The notes under the pieces are model-generated. The model made no database searches. It had not been told where the DNA came from and saw only the letters and a list, made by a program, of their open reading frames with translations. Positions 22,501-33,147 of a stretch of 64,000 nt of DNA are shown here, piece after piece. The translations under genes were made by a program, and so were the position numbers. Source of the DNA: Rhabditophanes sp. KR3021 (Eukaryota; Nematoda; Chromadorea; Rhabditida; Alloionematidae); assembly GCA_963281155.1 (NCBI GenBank), contig CAUJLY010000001.1, positions 4,402,001-4,466,000 on the forward strand, read 5' to 3'. Positions within the stretch are counted from its first letter, which is position 1; each line of letters opens with the position of its first letter.

Positions 22501-24407
22501 CCAGTCAGCATTGAATAGATTTAAAGAACAATCAGCCGTAGTTCCAAGTTCGAGATTAGTACATTCTTGATTAGCATGAATTAAACATTTTTTCCCAAAC
22601 CAACGACATTTCCTCTGAGATTTCATCTAACAGTCTCACACCAATCTTTTTCTTTGCTTTGAATTCTCCTAACATGAATTTGAGTTTTGCCGGAAAGTGA
22701 CCATTACTACGTTTTTATACAACGTCCACTTTTCTATGTTGATCTGATCTAACGGAAATCTCGTTTGTTTGTCCGATGTACCGAGCATGATCTTTCATAA
22801 AACAATAAACAGAATACTTTCCTAGTAAAAGATCACCAACTTTTTTCTTTAACTTTTATCTCCAGAATCCATAAAGAATTCTAAACTTTTGTTCCTCATT
22901 AGCATCTTTAACGAGCTCTTCCACAACTTCTCTGAACTCAAGGGTGTTCCTCTCGTAAATAGCTTGCAGCTTATTTAGAGTACAATGTCTTAGAGCACTA
23001 ACTGTTGCTACATAGTCTCTTTAAATTCAATTTTAAATATTTAAATATATACATTGTTAGCTAATATATTAAATAATTTATGCCATGTAAATTTAATCTA
23101 TTTTTAAAGGAGATTTGATAATGGAGCTTAAAGCAGCTTTACCACCACCGGATGTCATGAAAGATCTAAAGAGCATTCCGGAAAACGAATACGAATTGAT
23201 TCCAGCAGGAGAAGCGTTTGCCGCAAAGCTCTCTCACATCCCAGGGTTAATTTTAAGACTTGACATGTTAGCATTCAGAGCCAATTTTAAAACGATATCT
23301 GGAGAATTAAAGGGACAGGTTTCGACTGTGACAGAATGTATTGAAGATATCTGTAAGTCAAAAGGATTCAAGCACTGGCTAGAATTAGTTTTGTTTGCCA
23401 TTAATTTTATGGGACAGTCAAATAAGAATTATGTGGATGTTTTCGGATACAAGATGGAAGCTCTTTCCAAATTGATAGATACTAAGTCGCAATCGTCTAA
23501 TGAGTCTTTATTACATGATTTGATACGGGTTTTTGAAAGTTCCAGATACTCCAAATATGCCAACTTTACTATCAATGATTTCATCCATTTGCCTGGTGCA
23601 TCAAGAGTCTGTCATGATGAGTTAACAAGAACAGCCGAAAGATTCTGTGCAGATGTCAAAAAACTTGAAAACTGTTTATCTCATTACGTTTCATTTGACA
23701 AGAAAGACAAATTTTTAGACTTGCTAAATCCATTTTTGTCCCAAGCAAAATCAAATCAAAGTATCATTCAAAAAATGATTGAGAATATGGAAAGCAAATG
23801 GAAATCTTTAATTGAATACTTTAGTTGTGATGAAACCAAAGGAAATATGGAAATCTTCTTTGCTGATTTACTTAAATTTAAAGATCAGTATGAAAGTTGC
23901 CAAAAGGAGATAATTGCTGCTACGAAGCGGGCATTGACTGAAGAAGTAAAAGAAGTTGTCAAAAAGGCTGTCAAAATTGAACCAAAGATTAGTGCTCCCG
24001 TCGTTTCTGTTCTTAAAAATAATGGTGTTTTGAAAACAACTAAAAACTCAACAGGTCTTATGGATGAAATTGACATTCACCTCAATAATATTGCTGCCTT
24101 CAGAGCTCCTAGGTCAAGACCAATTAGAGAGAAGAAAAATATGTGTGAATTGCAAAATGGAAATACTATTCCTGATTACGGGTCTACAGATGGACTAACT
24201 CGAGATCGAGCATTTAAATTGGCAAGAAAGCAATCAGGGGGCAAAACAAGCCCAAGTCAAAACATGCAAAGTATGATAGCATCGGAGGCACTTCTTAAAT
24301 CAAAAGTATTAAACTCAACTCCAAATGCTTATGGAACCAATGAAAATGTAAAGCCGCGTTTATCGTCTGATTACGAGACCTTGTTAGAACGTCTTCAAAT
24401 GTTGTAA
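19566..24407 (+). CDS. Diaphanous-related formin (GBD/FH3-FH1-FH2)
   Basis: Nucleates and elongates unbranched actin filaments. Four exons are in consistent phase: 19566-20380, 20428-20898, 20944-21851 and 23110-24407, about 1163 aa. The N-terminus has the Dia/DAAM-type GTPase-binding start (ELNKHFKSFLEQSNIKGDKF, then MPSEKKGQML) and an armadillo-like FH3 region. The FH1 region at roughly residues 555-600 is a short run of Pro/Gly-rich profilin sites (GPPPPPPLPGKGPPPLPGKG). FH2 follows, with FWASTSEQEW, the region where the actin-binding Ile-containing helix is expected, and the GEAFAAKLSHIPGLILRLDM block. The C-terminal tail is basic but a clear DAD motif is not obvious. The 1258-nt third intron is exceptional and contains a decayed gene on the other strand. 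DAAM versus Dia assignment needs a tree. Confidence 0.88.
21895..23010 (-). pseudogene. Decayed gene with two GIY-YIG-like nuclease modules, inside a formin intron
   Basis: On the strand opposite the formin, the intron translates into protein-like pieces in shifting frames. One piece (about 22840-22740) reads GKYSVYCFMKDHARYIGQTN followed by EISVRSDQH, matching the GIY...YIG...R...H layout of GIY-YIG endonucleases. It is preceded by LNKLQAIYERNTLEFREVVE and followed, after a stop and a frame change, by NGHFPAKLKFMLGEFKAKKK and CLIHANQECTNLELGTT. A second piece (about 22250-22150) reads AMDRIFYIGESFNMKARTAM, again YIG followed by an Arg. Stops and frameshifts show it is not a functional gene. 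It could be a decayed host family member or a fragment brought in by a mobile element. No terminal repeats were seen. Confidence 0.6.
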
Positions 24408-24652
24408 TTAAATTATTAAAATGAGTTGATAATTACTTTAAATATTCAAATTGTCCTATAAAATATTAATAATTGCTTTTGTTATTATTTCACATCTATT
24501 CGTTATTAATATTGAGTAAAATGTAAATAAAATGATTTTATTACCCATTTGACTTAAGTATTTAAATTTTTGATCTTTCCAAGTTGTATAAATCCAGATA
24601 CTAACTGATGCAGAACGTCACTTCTTACTAACTATTTCTACTAACATTTACA

Positions 24653-25696
24653 ATGATAGATTTACCCAAATGCCCGTCTTTAAAGTTCAACTTTCAAGCA
24701 GCTTCGATAGGCCCATTGTATAATGAGGATGGTGATCGAAGCATTGATCAATTCATTAGTTGGATCAAAAAATCTAATGTGCAACTTATTATGGGTCAAT
24801 ACGAACACTTGCTTGATATGAAAAACAGACTAAATATGAATATGGGTGAATATAATATGAATAAAGTTACAAATTCTGTCAAAGATTCTACATTTAAAGC
24901 GCATTACATCAACGGATACTTGGAACCAAAACGCTTTATTATTTGTGACTCGCCAACCCTGGCTGAAATGAATCAATTTATAGAAAGTGTTGTGTCGTCC
25001 AACGTTGCTATTATCGTCTCCATGGAAGCGCTGGAACAATCCTATTTGCCAAGAAACATGAACCAATCTCGAAGTTTTTGTGACGGGAGATATAAATTGA
25101 GGTTGATTGCTAGTGGTCGCTTCAAAGGAGGGTATAATTCAAGTTTACTAAAAGTGTACGATGAGAAAACAGGCAAACAAAGAAAAATTCTACATCTCCA
25201 ATACCTAGGTTGGCCTGATAGTGATGTTCCTTCGTGTCGCGATTTTGTTTCTTTTGTTAAAACAGTCAAACTAAATAGAACTGTTTTGAGTGGAGGCTAT
25301 ATGGCCAATGACTCTTTTTGCCCCATTATGGTTCACAGTTCTTTGGGAAGGAATCGTTGTAATACCTTCATTACTTTGGATATTATGCTCAGTAAATTGG
25401 CTCACATCAAGCATCAATATAATAGTGTTTCTGAGTACTTCATTAACTCAACACCCGGATTTTCTTTAACTCAAACGGTATTAGCTGTTCATGTACAACA
25501 TCCAAGCTGTTTATTATCTCCCTTGAGCTATCTATTTATTTGCTTGGCTCTAATTGAAGAAATTGTGAAATTGGGTATGACAAAGAAACACAACGGATTT
25601 TCACTGAGATCTTATACTGTTCCAGGAGAATTTTCCCCAATGCGTAGTTCTGAAATGGTAAAGGCATCATTCACACAGCTAACCAACCCTCGTTAA
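24653..25696 (+). CDS. Protein tyrosine phosphatase-like protein, predicted catalytically dead
   Basis: Single exon, 347 aa. It keeps the PTP-domain order: the substrate-entry region YINGYLEPKRFIICDSPT (compare DGY..PKEYIATQGP), the SMEALEQSYLP stretch, and a WPD loop GWPDSDVPSCRDF with the general-acid Asp. The phosphate-binding loop that should read HCSxGxGRSG reads VHSSLGRNRCNTF, so the nucleophilic Cys is Ser and the Arg/Gly spacing is altered. Families of such small cytosolic PTPs are expanded in nematodes, many expressed in sperm, and several are pseudophosphatases. No signal peptide. The gene follows the formin by about 250 nt in the same direction. Substrate binding without catalysis is the likely mode. 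Confidence 0.8.
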   Translation: MIDLPKCPSLKFNFQAASIGPLYNEDGDRSIDQFISWIKKSNVQLIMGQYEHLLDMKNRLNMNMGEYNMNKVTNSVKDSTFKAHYINGYLEPKRFIICDSPTLAEMNQFIESVVSSNVAIIVSMEALEQSYLPRNMNQSRSFCDGRYKLRLIASGRFKGGYNSSLLKVYDEKTGKQRKILHLQYLGWPDSDVPSCRDFVSFVKTVKLNRTVLSGGYMANDSFCPIMVHSSLGRNRCNTFITLDIMLSKLAHIKHQYNSVSEYFINSTPGFSLTQTVLAVHVQHPSCLLSPLSYLFICLALIEEIVKLGMTKKHNGFSLRSYTVPGEFSPMRSSEMVKASFTQLTNPR

Positions 25697-26131
25697 AGTA
25701 GAAACTTTTATATAAGCAAGAAATCCTTTGTGTATGTATGAAACATTTTTGTAATTGTGAATCTTCCATGTAAACTAACTAATATGTATAACATTATATC
25801 CCTAAGTTGATAAAGATATTTTCAACAAACTAACAAGTATGTGTATCATGGTAAGCCTAACTTGTGAAGATATTTTTATTAAACTAATTATATGAACAAT
25901 TTTATATATTTTAACCTTTAAAGATACAATAAAAGTTTTATAAAAATGACATTAAATAACAAAAACATTTTTAAATAATATAATAAGTCATTTATAAGGA
26001 AGATGTAATTAATTATCCGAAAAACTGTTTATAAATGATATTGACTGGTATTTGTGTAATAAAGTTTGGCCAAAATAAATATTGGTTCAATTTGTATGAC
26101 GACAACCAACAACTTATATCTAATTACCGAT
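25697..26131. other. AT-rich intergenic stretch between convergent genes
   Basis: Holds 3' ends of the PTP-like and eIF4E-like genes with several aataaa-type signals. No gene seen. Confidence 0.5.
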
Positions 26132-27002
26132 TTAATTTCTAACTGGTGATTCCCATGTAGACAAAATATCCTTGGTGTATACCAATATTTTTGGAGGCAA
26201 TTGTGAACTTTGTTTGGAACTAGCTTGCTTGTGCTCTTCGAATCTTACCGAGTCGAAATATCTACGAGTACTGTCTACACCTGGAGCTCTCAACATAGTT
26301 TCGACCATGAATTTAGCGATTGCCTTATTGGACTCTTCATCATTAGCACTTCTTGTCCAAATACTGATTTTAGAACCCTTATTTCTAACGTTGCAAACAG
26401 CTCCACAAATGGCATCCATATTTCCTGTAAATTGTTCAGTAACCAAAGCGATCATCAATTCCTGCCACATTAAATCAAGCGCTTCAGTATTAGCTGTTTT
26501 TTCGAGTGTTACGACAGCTCTTCCACCATTGCAATTTTCTTTCTCCTCCCACAATGGCTTAATTTTGTATTTAAAGAGATTATAATCAGAACCGGTTTTC
26601 AAGGAGCTAGGTGGTCTAGCTTCATTCAAAAAGGCAAGGAATGCTCCAAGCTCATCAAAAGTATGGATCATTGTCAATCTTCCGAGCCAGTCCAAATCTT
26701 TGTCGTCTTTGAGAAAGTAAAAGTCCCACTTATGAGCCAGGGGGAACTTTTTGCAAACAATACTATCTGTTGGAATATCCTGCAAAAAGTAATTAAAAAA
26801 TATTGGATAAATTACAACGTACTACTTTTTCTTCCTCTTCCTCAATATCATCGTCAGAGTATGAGGCATCGGTGCCTGAGTTTACGTTTTCTTGTTCCAA
26901 CTCATCTTCGTGTTTTGAACCAAATTTTTCGACATCTTCAGCATCGCCATTCTTCAATTCAGTTTTTAAGGGGAGGTTATCAAATTCAGACGAATTTGCC
27001 AT
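26132..27002 (-). CDS. eIF4E-family cap-binding protein, divergent paralogue
   Basis: Binds the mRNA m7G cap. Exons 26823-27002 and 26132-26779 join across a 43-nt intron (GTACGT/TTGCAG) to give 275 aa. The first exon is an acidic, disordered tail. The core retains the cap-stacking tryptophans (KDLDWLGRL for W56 and IKPLWEEKENCNGGR for W102 with its Glu) and the W166 region (SKISIWTR). In the eIF4G-binding face the human DFWALY motif is ELGAFL, so W73 is lost. W46 is Tyr and the Trp after GGR is Ala. A strong acceptor-like TTTACAG lies about 20 nt before the ATG and could be a spliced-leader site. It may act as a repressor-type eIF4E rather than a canonical initiation factor. Confidence 0.85.
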
Positions 27003-27439
27003 ATTTTTCTTAAAAATTAACCCTGTAAATAATGGCATAAATTAGTTGAAATCAAGTCAATTAATAATAGCGGAAAGAACGTCAGAAAAGTTGTAACATC
27101 CAACAAAGCACTCATAAAATCAAGTTACAGCATCTAAACGAATTGTATAAACATTCTTCCAATCTACGTTGTATGTAACTTGTATGGGAAACGTAGATAA
27201 GATGGATGATTCATATTAATAAGTATGCGTCATAGATATAGTAAGATAATTAATGTCGAGGAAGTTTTGGGAGGGTTTTAGAAAAATATGTAAGCATGAA
27301 ATTGACATGTAAGGCCTTTGTTCAAAAATATTTTTATGTTGGCTGGTCTTAGCACGAATGTTTTCCAAAAGCCGGTGATGATTTTAAAAAGAGTGGAAGA
27401 GCGTTTAGTCTCAAATCATCGTTTTGAAGCTGCTATACT
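27003..27439. other. Intergenic region upstream of divergent eIF4E-like and PSMA1 genes
   Basis: Shared upstream region of two divergent genes. No additional feature seen except the TATA-like box near its right end. Confidence 0.5.
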
Positions 27440-27447
27440 TATAAAGG
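27440..27447 (+). promoter_or_regulatory. TATA-like box before PSMA1
   Basis: TATAAAGG lies 35 nt upstream of the PSMA1 ATG. If used, the 5' UTR would be only a few bases long, so it may be coincidental. Confidence 0.3.
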
Positions 27448-27474
27448 CAATTTTATATCTAAAAGTTTGTTAAG

Positions 27475-28330
27475 ATGTTTAGAAACCAATATGATAGTGA
27501 CGTTACTGTTTGGTCTCCACAAGGAAGACTCCACCAAGTTGACTATGCTGTAGAAGCTATGAAACAAGGTAGTGCCACAGTTGGAATCAAGTCAAATACT
27601 CACGTTGTTCTTGTCGCGTTGAAGGTAAGTAATGTGTTCATTATTTGTTTGTAATAGTTTTATTTAGCGTGCTGCTAATGAATTGTCTTCTCATCAAAAG
27701 AAAATCTTTGAAGTAGACAGCCATGCTGGAACCGCTATTTCTGGTTTGTTGTCAGATGGCCGCATTTTGTCTAGATTTTTGCAATCTGAATGTTCCTCTT
27801 GGAGATGGGACTACAAAGAAAATATTCCTGTGGCACATATTGCTAATCAAGTTCAACTGAAGCTTCAAGCAAATACCCAATATTATGGAAGAAGACCATT
27901 TGGAGTTGGTTTGTTGATTGCCGGATATGATCGCGATGGAACCCATCTTGTCAAGTCTGAGCCATCAGCTGAGGTTGTTGAAACATATGCTTCCGCTATC
28001 GGGGCTCGTTCTCAATCAGCCAGAACATACTTGGAACGTCATTTGGATGAATTTGCGACAGCTACTCCGGAAAAGCTAGTCTATCACGCATTGATGGCTC
28101 TCAGAGATTCACTCCCAGCTGAAGACAACTTGAATAAGAAAAATACATCCATCTCAATTGTCGGAAAAGGACAAACATTCAAAATTATGGATAATGACGA
28201 CGTTGTCCCATATCTTGATGCAATTGCTACTGTTCCACGTTCAACTGCTGCTAGTGAAGCAGCTCGTGAAGCAGCTGCTGGAGCTCAAGGCCCAGGCGAT
28301 GATGCCGCTGAACAAATGCAACAAGATTAA
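27475..28330 (+). CDS. PSMA1: 20S proteasome subunit alpha type-1
   Basis: An alpha-ring subunit of the 20S core proteasome (alpha6). Exons 27475-27624 and 27668-28330 join across a 43-nt intron and give 270 aa, close to the usual 260. It starts [20 protein letters not shown] and continues [18 protein letters not shown], the alpha-subunit N-terminal signature that gates the core channel. The fold continues through the typical [16 protein letters not shown] and ends in an Ala/Glu-rich, flexible tail ([20 protein letters not shown]). There is no catalytic N-terminal Thr, as expected for an alpha subunit. The G/C content of the exons is clearly above the surroundings, as expected for a highly expressed gene. 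Confidence 0.95.
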
Positions 28331-31300
28331 AATAATTTATTTAAGTATATTGGTTTACAACATCAATAATGATACAATTATCCCGAGTTTAAAAAATAAA
28401 TAATGTATTTATCTTATCCATTTGTTTAATCATTCTGAATAATCATAATAAAATGCCATGCCACAAAAAACAATTCCAATGCACAAGCTTTCTCTACATC
28501 ATTTTCGTTTTTGTAGAAAGAGCCTTAAAATCGTGTTGCCTGACCATTATCACTAATTATATTACATTTATTCAAATATTCTTAAATAAACAATATACTT
28601 AGATAGTTGCAAAAGAAATATTTTCGACACAAATCCTTTTCTTATGAAATTATTTTGATATTTATTTAATAACTTTCAGCTATTGCTTAATATGAATCAC
28701 ATTTTTCCGTAAACTCAATTTTATACTGGGTAGTAATAATTAAAAAATGTTTTATTAACAGATTAGATACTAATGTGACTTTCCAATAATTATGGCTATG
28801 ATAATTGCAATCGTAAATAGTATTAAGATGATAATACAAATTATAAGTTGATCTAAAATGAGAAAGAATTATAAGCTGACATTAAAGCTTACATGTATCC
28901 ACTTCCTTTCTCGTAACAGGATAATGAAAACAAAATTGGTGATCATTGATATTATTTGTTACTTTAGAACTTTCCATTTTTAATATAAACTTAAATATGA
29001 TTTGAATAAGATATTTTGATGTTTTTTATATTAGTAAGACTATAAGTAGTTTGAAAAACCTGTATTTTAAAAAAATATTGCTTTACAATTGTATGTGTTT
29101 ATGCTATTATGATGTTTAGTCTTTTATGTAATTTGGTTAAAATTTACTTCTATAAATAAATATGAAACAAATGAAACAAGGCCTTTTTTGTACGTTTGAA
29201 TTAGTTGTATTAAAATATTGTTTTTATTTTAGTTAACTTACAAGGACTAAATTAAATATTATGTGAAGTAATACAATATTTGTTCTACAACATAATTATG
29301 GGCAACTTTTTTAATCGGTTTATAGCAACATATTCAAATATTTTAATTATTTAAAAAATGATTTTTCTGCTTTTTACAGTGCGCTTCAGTGGATTGCATC
29401 TTTTGTCTTGATCTTACCATTCATTCTTGATGCTGAAACATATAATTACTTTTTGATCGCATCAGATTGTCTAGAACTAAATAATGCCATTATTAGCACA
29501 TACATAATGTATAGGTTTATAGCAATTTCAACAATAATTGATATTTCAATGGGTATGAAACTTATTTATATATCTACCACAAATAAACGAAACAATCAAG
29601 TAACATTATAAGATATGTAGAGTTGTAATATCAGTGAGCAATAATGTGAGTAAAACGTCAAAAAAAGAATTCATCTTTGGAATTAACTGTTTATTCATTA
29701 ATTCGATCATTTGTACGGCTTTATTTTTTATTTGTATATAACAGAATTTGATGATTTAGAACTGAACTTATGAACCATTTTAAACACAAATTTCCAGTTT
29801 GCAATAAAGACATGCGATATTATTTGACAAACTCAATTAAACTCGGTATGAGTACAACTTGATAATTTAATGTTAAATAAATGCAATATTTTCATCTGCT
29901 ATTAAACTAAGATTCTGAAAATAGAGTACAAATTTGGTACAAAATGAATTCTTGAAAATACTTTCCCGCTTCTCATAATATAGTAATTAATGCGGGGATG
30001 ATACATTTCATTCACTAGACACACTTTAATTATGAAAAGATGATTCTGTACAATGACTCAGTTTTTGAACTCAAATACATATGTAACAGTAGCGATATAT
30101 ACAATTGGTGAAATAAAGGGTAAGTAACTTACTGGTTTAATCAATCTTTTATCAAGGCCTATCTTAATCTGTATATGATGAGGAGATAAAACAAGCAAGA
30201 TGCTATGATGCTCAAAGTATAGTTGGTTTTGTGCATGTGTCCTCCCAATTATGTATTATTGGAACATGCATGCATCATAAGGCTAAAATTCTTCAAAGAA
30301 ATAGGATAGAATAAAAAAGTTAAAAATAATTTATTTAAAGTATATCATTTTCGTGGAATTCGTTAGTGTATTTACTCTGAGTTAGTTATGATCACCTAAT
30401 TTATAAAAATTGATTGTTAGCTGATTTATTTACAAAATGTTGACGTATTGGATACTAAAATTAAGTGGTCAGTATTTTCATATGAAGTATAACGTTATTT
30501 CTTAAAAAGGTTTTTGTCAACAGTAAAATAATTTACGTTTGAAGAATAAAAATAAAGTGTTGCTGCAGAAAATATTTTGCAGTTGGACCAACTATTAATT
30601 TTTAATAACTTCTTTTTGTTACGAAATTGCATGTTCCTCAAATAATTATGGAATTTTTAAACTTGACTTCAGTTATCAAACTAAAGTGTATTTTTTAAAC
30701 TAGTCGTTCAATTTTAATATAAAGTTTTTTGCAATATTTACTTACTTCTTCTTTATTTTTCTGTTGAGTCTGACATATTTTAATTATTGTATTTTTTGTA
30801 ACTATTTATTTAAAGACATTGTTATGAATTTTTTCATAAGCTCAAATATTCATTTGTTTAACAGTTTGAAAATACGTTGGGCACATATATTTTAATATGG
30901 TGCGGATTGTACTTCGCAAGTACGAGAAAATATTGCTTAATATATCCAATCATGTGTGTTTCAAAAAATCTCATCTGTAAATAATGATGTAAGAAGTGCA
31001 AACTCAAATATTTAGATGATTATGGCTTCCCATGAAACTGCATTGATGTTGTAATATACTAATGGATCTAAGTTTGTTAATTCTTTAGATTACTTATATC
31101 TATGATATCAAAGAATCATTCATTGTTAACAAACCAATTTCATTTTTGACATGAAAGTTCATTTTGCTTAAAATGTATACTTTATTCTTTTTTGATAAAA
31201 AATAGTAGTTTATTCATAAATATTCGTCAACTTTCAATATCAAATAATATGAAAATATAATAATTGAGCTTTAATTTTTTTTAAATGATATTTTGTCAAA

Positions 31301-33147
31301 ATACTTTAAATAATGTGTAGTAACAGATACGAAATCCTGTTTTCAGGAAACGGGCATTATGTTTCAAACACACAATCATATGAAATAGTTATTTGTTAAA
31401 AAATAAAGTTTAAATAAAGGTAAATAAATTTGTGATTTCCAATCTTAAAAACGAAGCCTTCCATTTAAGAAGTTTAAAACGCTCGTCTTTTTTATTACGT
31501 AATAAGAGTCTAATTTCTATAGTTAAGAAAGTTTATTTATTGCACATCCTTTATGAGATCCCAATCAATTTTCGTTTTTTTAGCTTTTTCCAAAGTCTAG
31601 TTAAGTGAAGAATGGGCTTTTATTAAAAAATTGTTTGATTTATTTTGTTAGGTATTACAATCACATTAAAAAGTACAATATTACGTATTTTTGTGAAAAA
31701 GAATGAGCCAACCACAAGAACAAGATTTTTGGAAGATAATAATGTATTCTACTAAAAATAGCTATTTTAATATGATGGTCAAATTTAAATATCTAGTACG
31801 TTATTATGATTTGATTCCGCCAATTGAATTTATTCTGAAATTCCATGTAATTTTATACAATTTTATAAATAGATTTTTAATTTAAAGTTTGATGTTAACA
31901 ATTTCCCCAATTTTTTATTCTATTTCATAGTTGTTGGTAAAGAAAACGATTAAAACTTTAACTTGCAATAATTAATTACTTCTACTCTGTTACCGGGCCC
32001 AAATTGTTTCTCATTATCAAAATATTTATATAATCGTTTGATAAAGAAGTCTTAATAAAAGAATTAGGTATACGCATTTATGTGTATAAGAAAATAATAG
32101 GATTATAATTTAAGATAATGTTATTCAAATTGGTGTCTTTAAAAAAGTGCCAGATGTCTTTATGTAAAGTTTACTTTAAATGACGGATGGAAGACGAATG
32201 TTATGGTGATTAGAGGTGAGGAAATTGTGATTAGGGGATGTCAGCAAAGACAAGATTTTTATTGAAATCATTTTGCAGACCCTTTTGTTAAAGCGCTTCA
32301 TTTTTAAAAGTATTTTCCAAAAAAGTACTTCTGAATTAAGTAAGTATTTCAATTCTAAAGGTCAGCTTATTTTAAAAGCTTTAACATAGTTATAATTTCT
32401 GACGTAACTAAACCATTGTCATGATAATTTTTAATATTTGAACCATAATTAACTTTAACCAACATATTCATCTGTAAGTACTAAATATCATTAAATAATC
32501 AGCCTTACTTAATTCCATAGCTTTTGCAAATGGTTACGAACATTTATTATTTTACCAATTAGTTTTTCCTTTATTCAAGTTCTATTCTTAATAGTCAATC
32601 ATTATCAACAAAATGGCTACTTTATTTTATGTATCTCCAAAATAGTTTAAAATTTTTATCTTGCAAAAACTTTCGTTACTTTATTTAAGTAATTGACTTT
32701 TATTAAGATAATACATTTTTGTAAAAAGAAAATAATATTAATTTACAAAAATGTATTGAATTTATCTAAATTTAAACTAATACAATGTTGAAATTTTATT
32801 CATGAATTACTTTTTTTATTAGTAGATTCAAAGAAATAAGTAAATATTACAAAAAACCAGAGCTATGTTTCTTTTACTTATTTGTGGTAAACAAAATAAA
32901 ATATAATTTTTATAAAATTGAGAAGGTAGAGTCTCAATGGTTTTTATATTTATCACAGAATATTGTCATTTCAAAGAAAAACTACATCGCATTGTTAGTT
33001 TCTTTATCAATTATTAACTCTTTTCGGCCAAGTATAAAGATGATTTATTATTTCTTTAAATAGTAAAAAAAATTTAGAAGAGATAAATAAACAAAAGCAA
33101 TAGTTTATTTTACAAGATTTGGCATTTATTTATTGAATCAGCTAATA
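28331..33147. other. 4.8-kb AT-rich region without a supported gene
   Basis: The longest gene-free stretch of the window. The two longest open frames (about 60-67 codons, at 29408 and 31703) have background codon composition and no recognisable domain. I saw no tRNA, no transposase remnant and no tandem array. It may contain regulatory sequence for the channel gene that follows. Confidence 0.5.

Noticed and set aside
22387..22626. Retrotransposon protease or reverse transcriptase in the formin intron
   Set aside because: The segment first suggested a retroviral-type protease, but its order after the GIY-YIG-like module fits better as the end of that decayed gene. No RT motifs were found.
29408..31885. 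Open frames of 60-67 codons in the 4.8-kb gap
   Set aside because: Background A/T composition, no recognisable domain, and no convincing splice partners.
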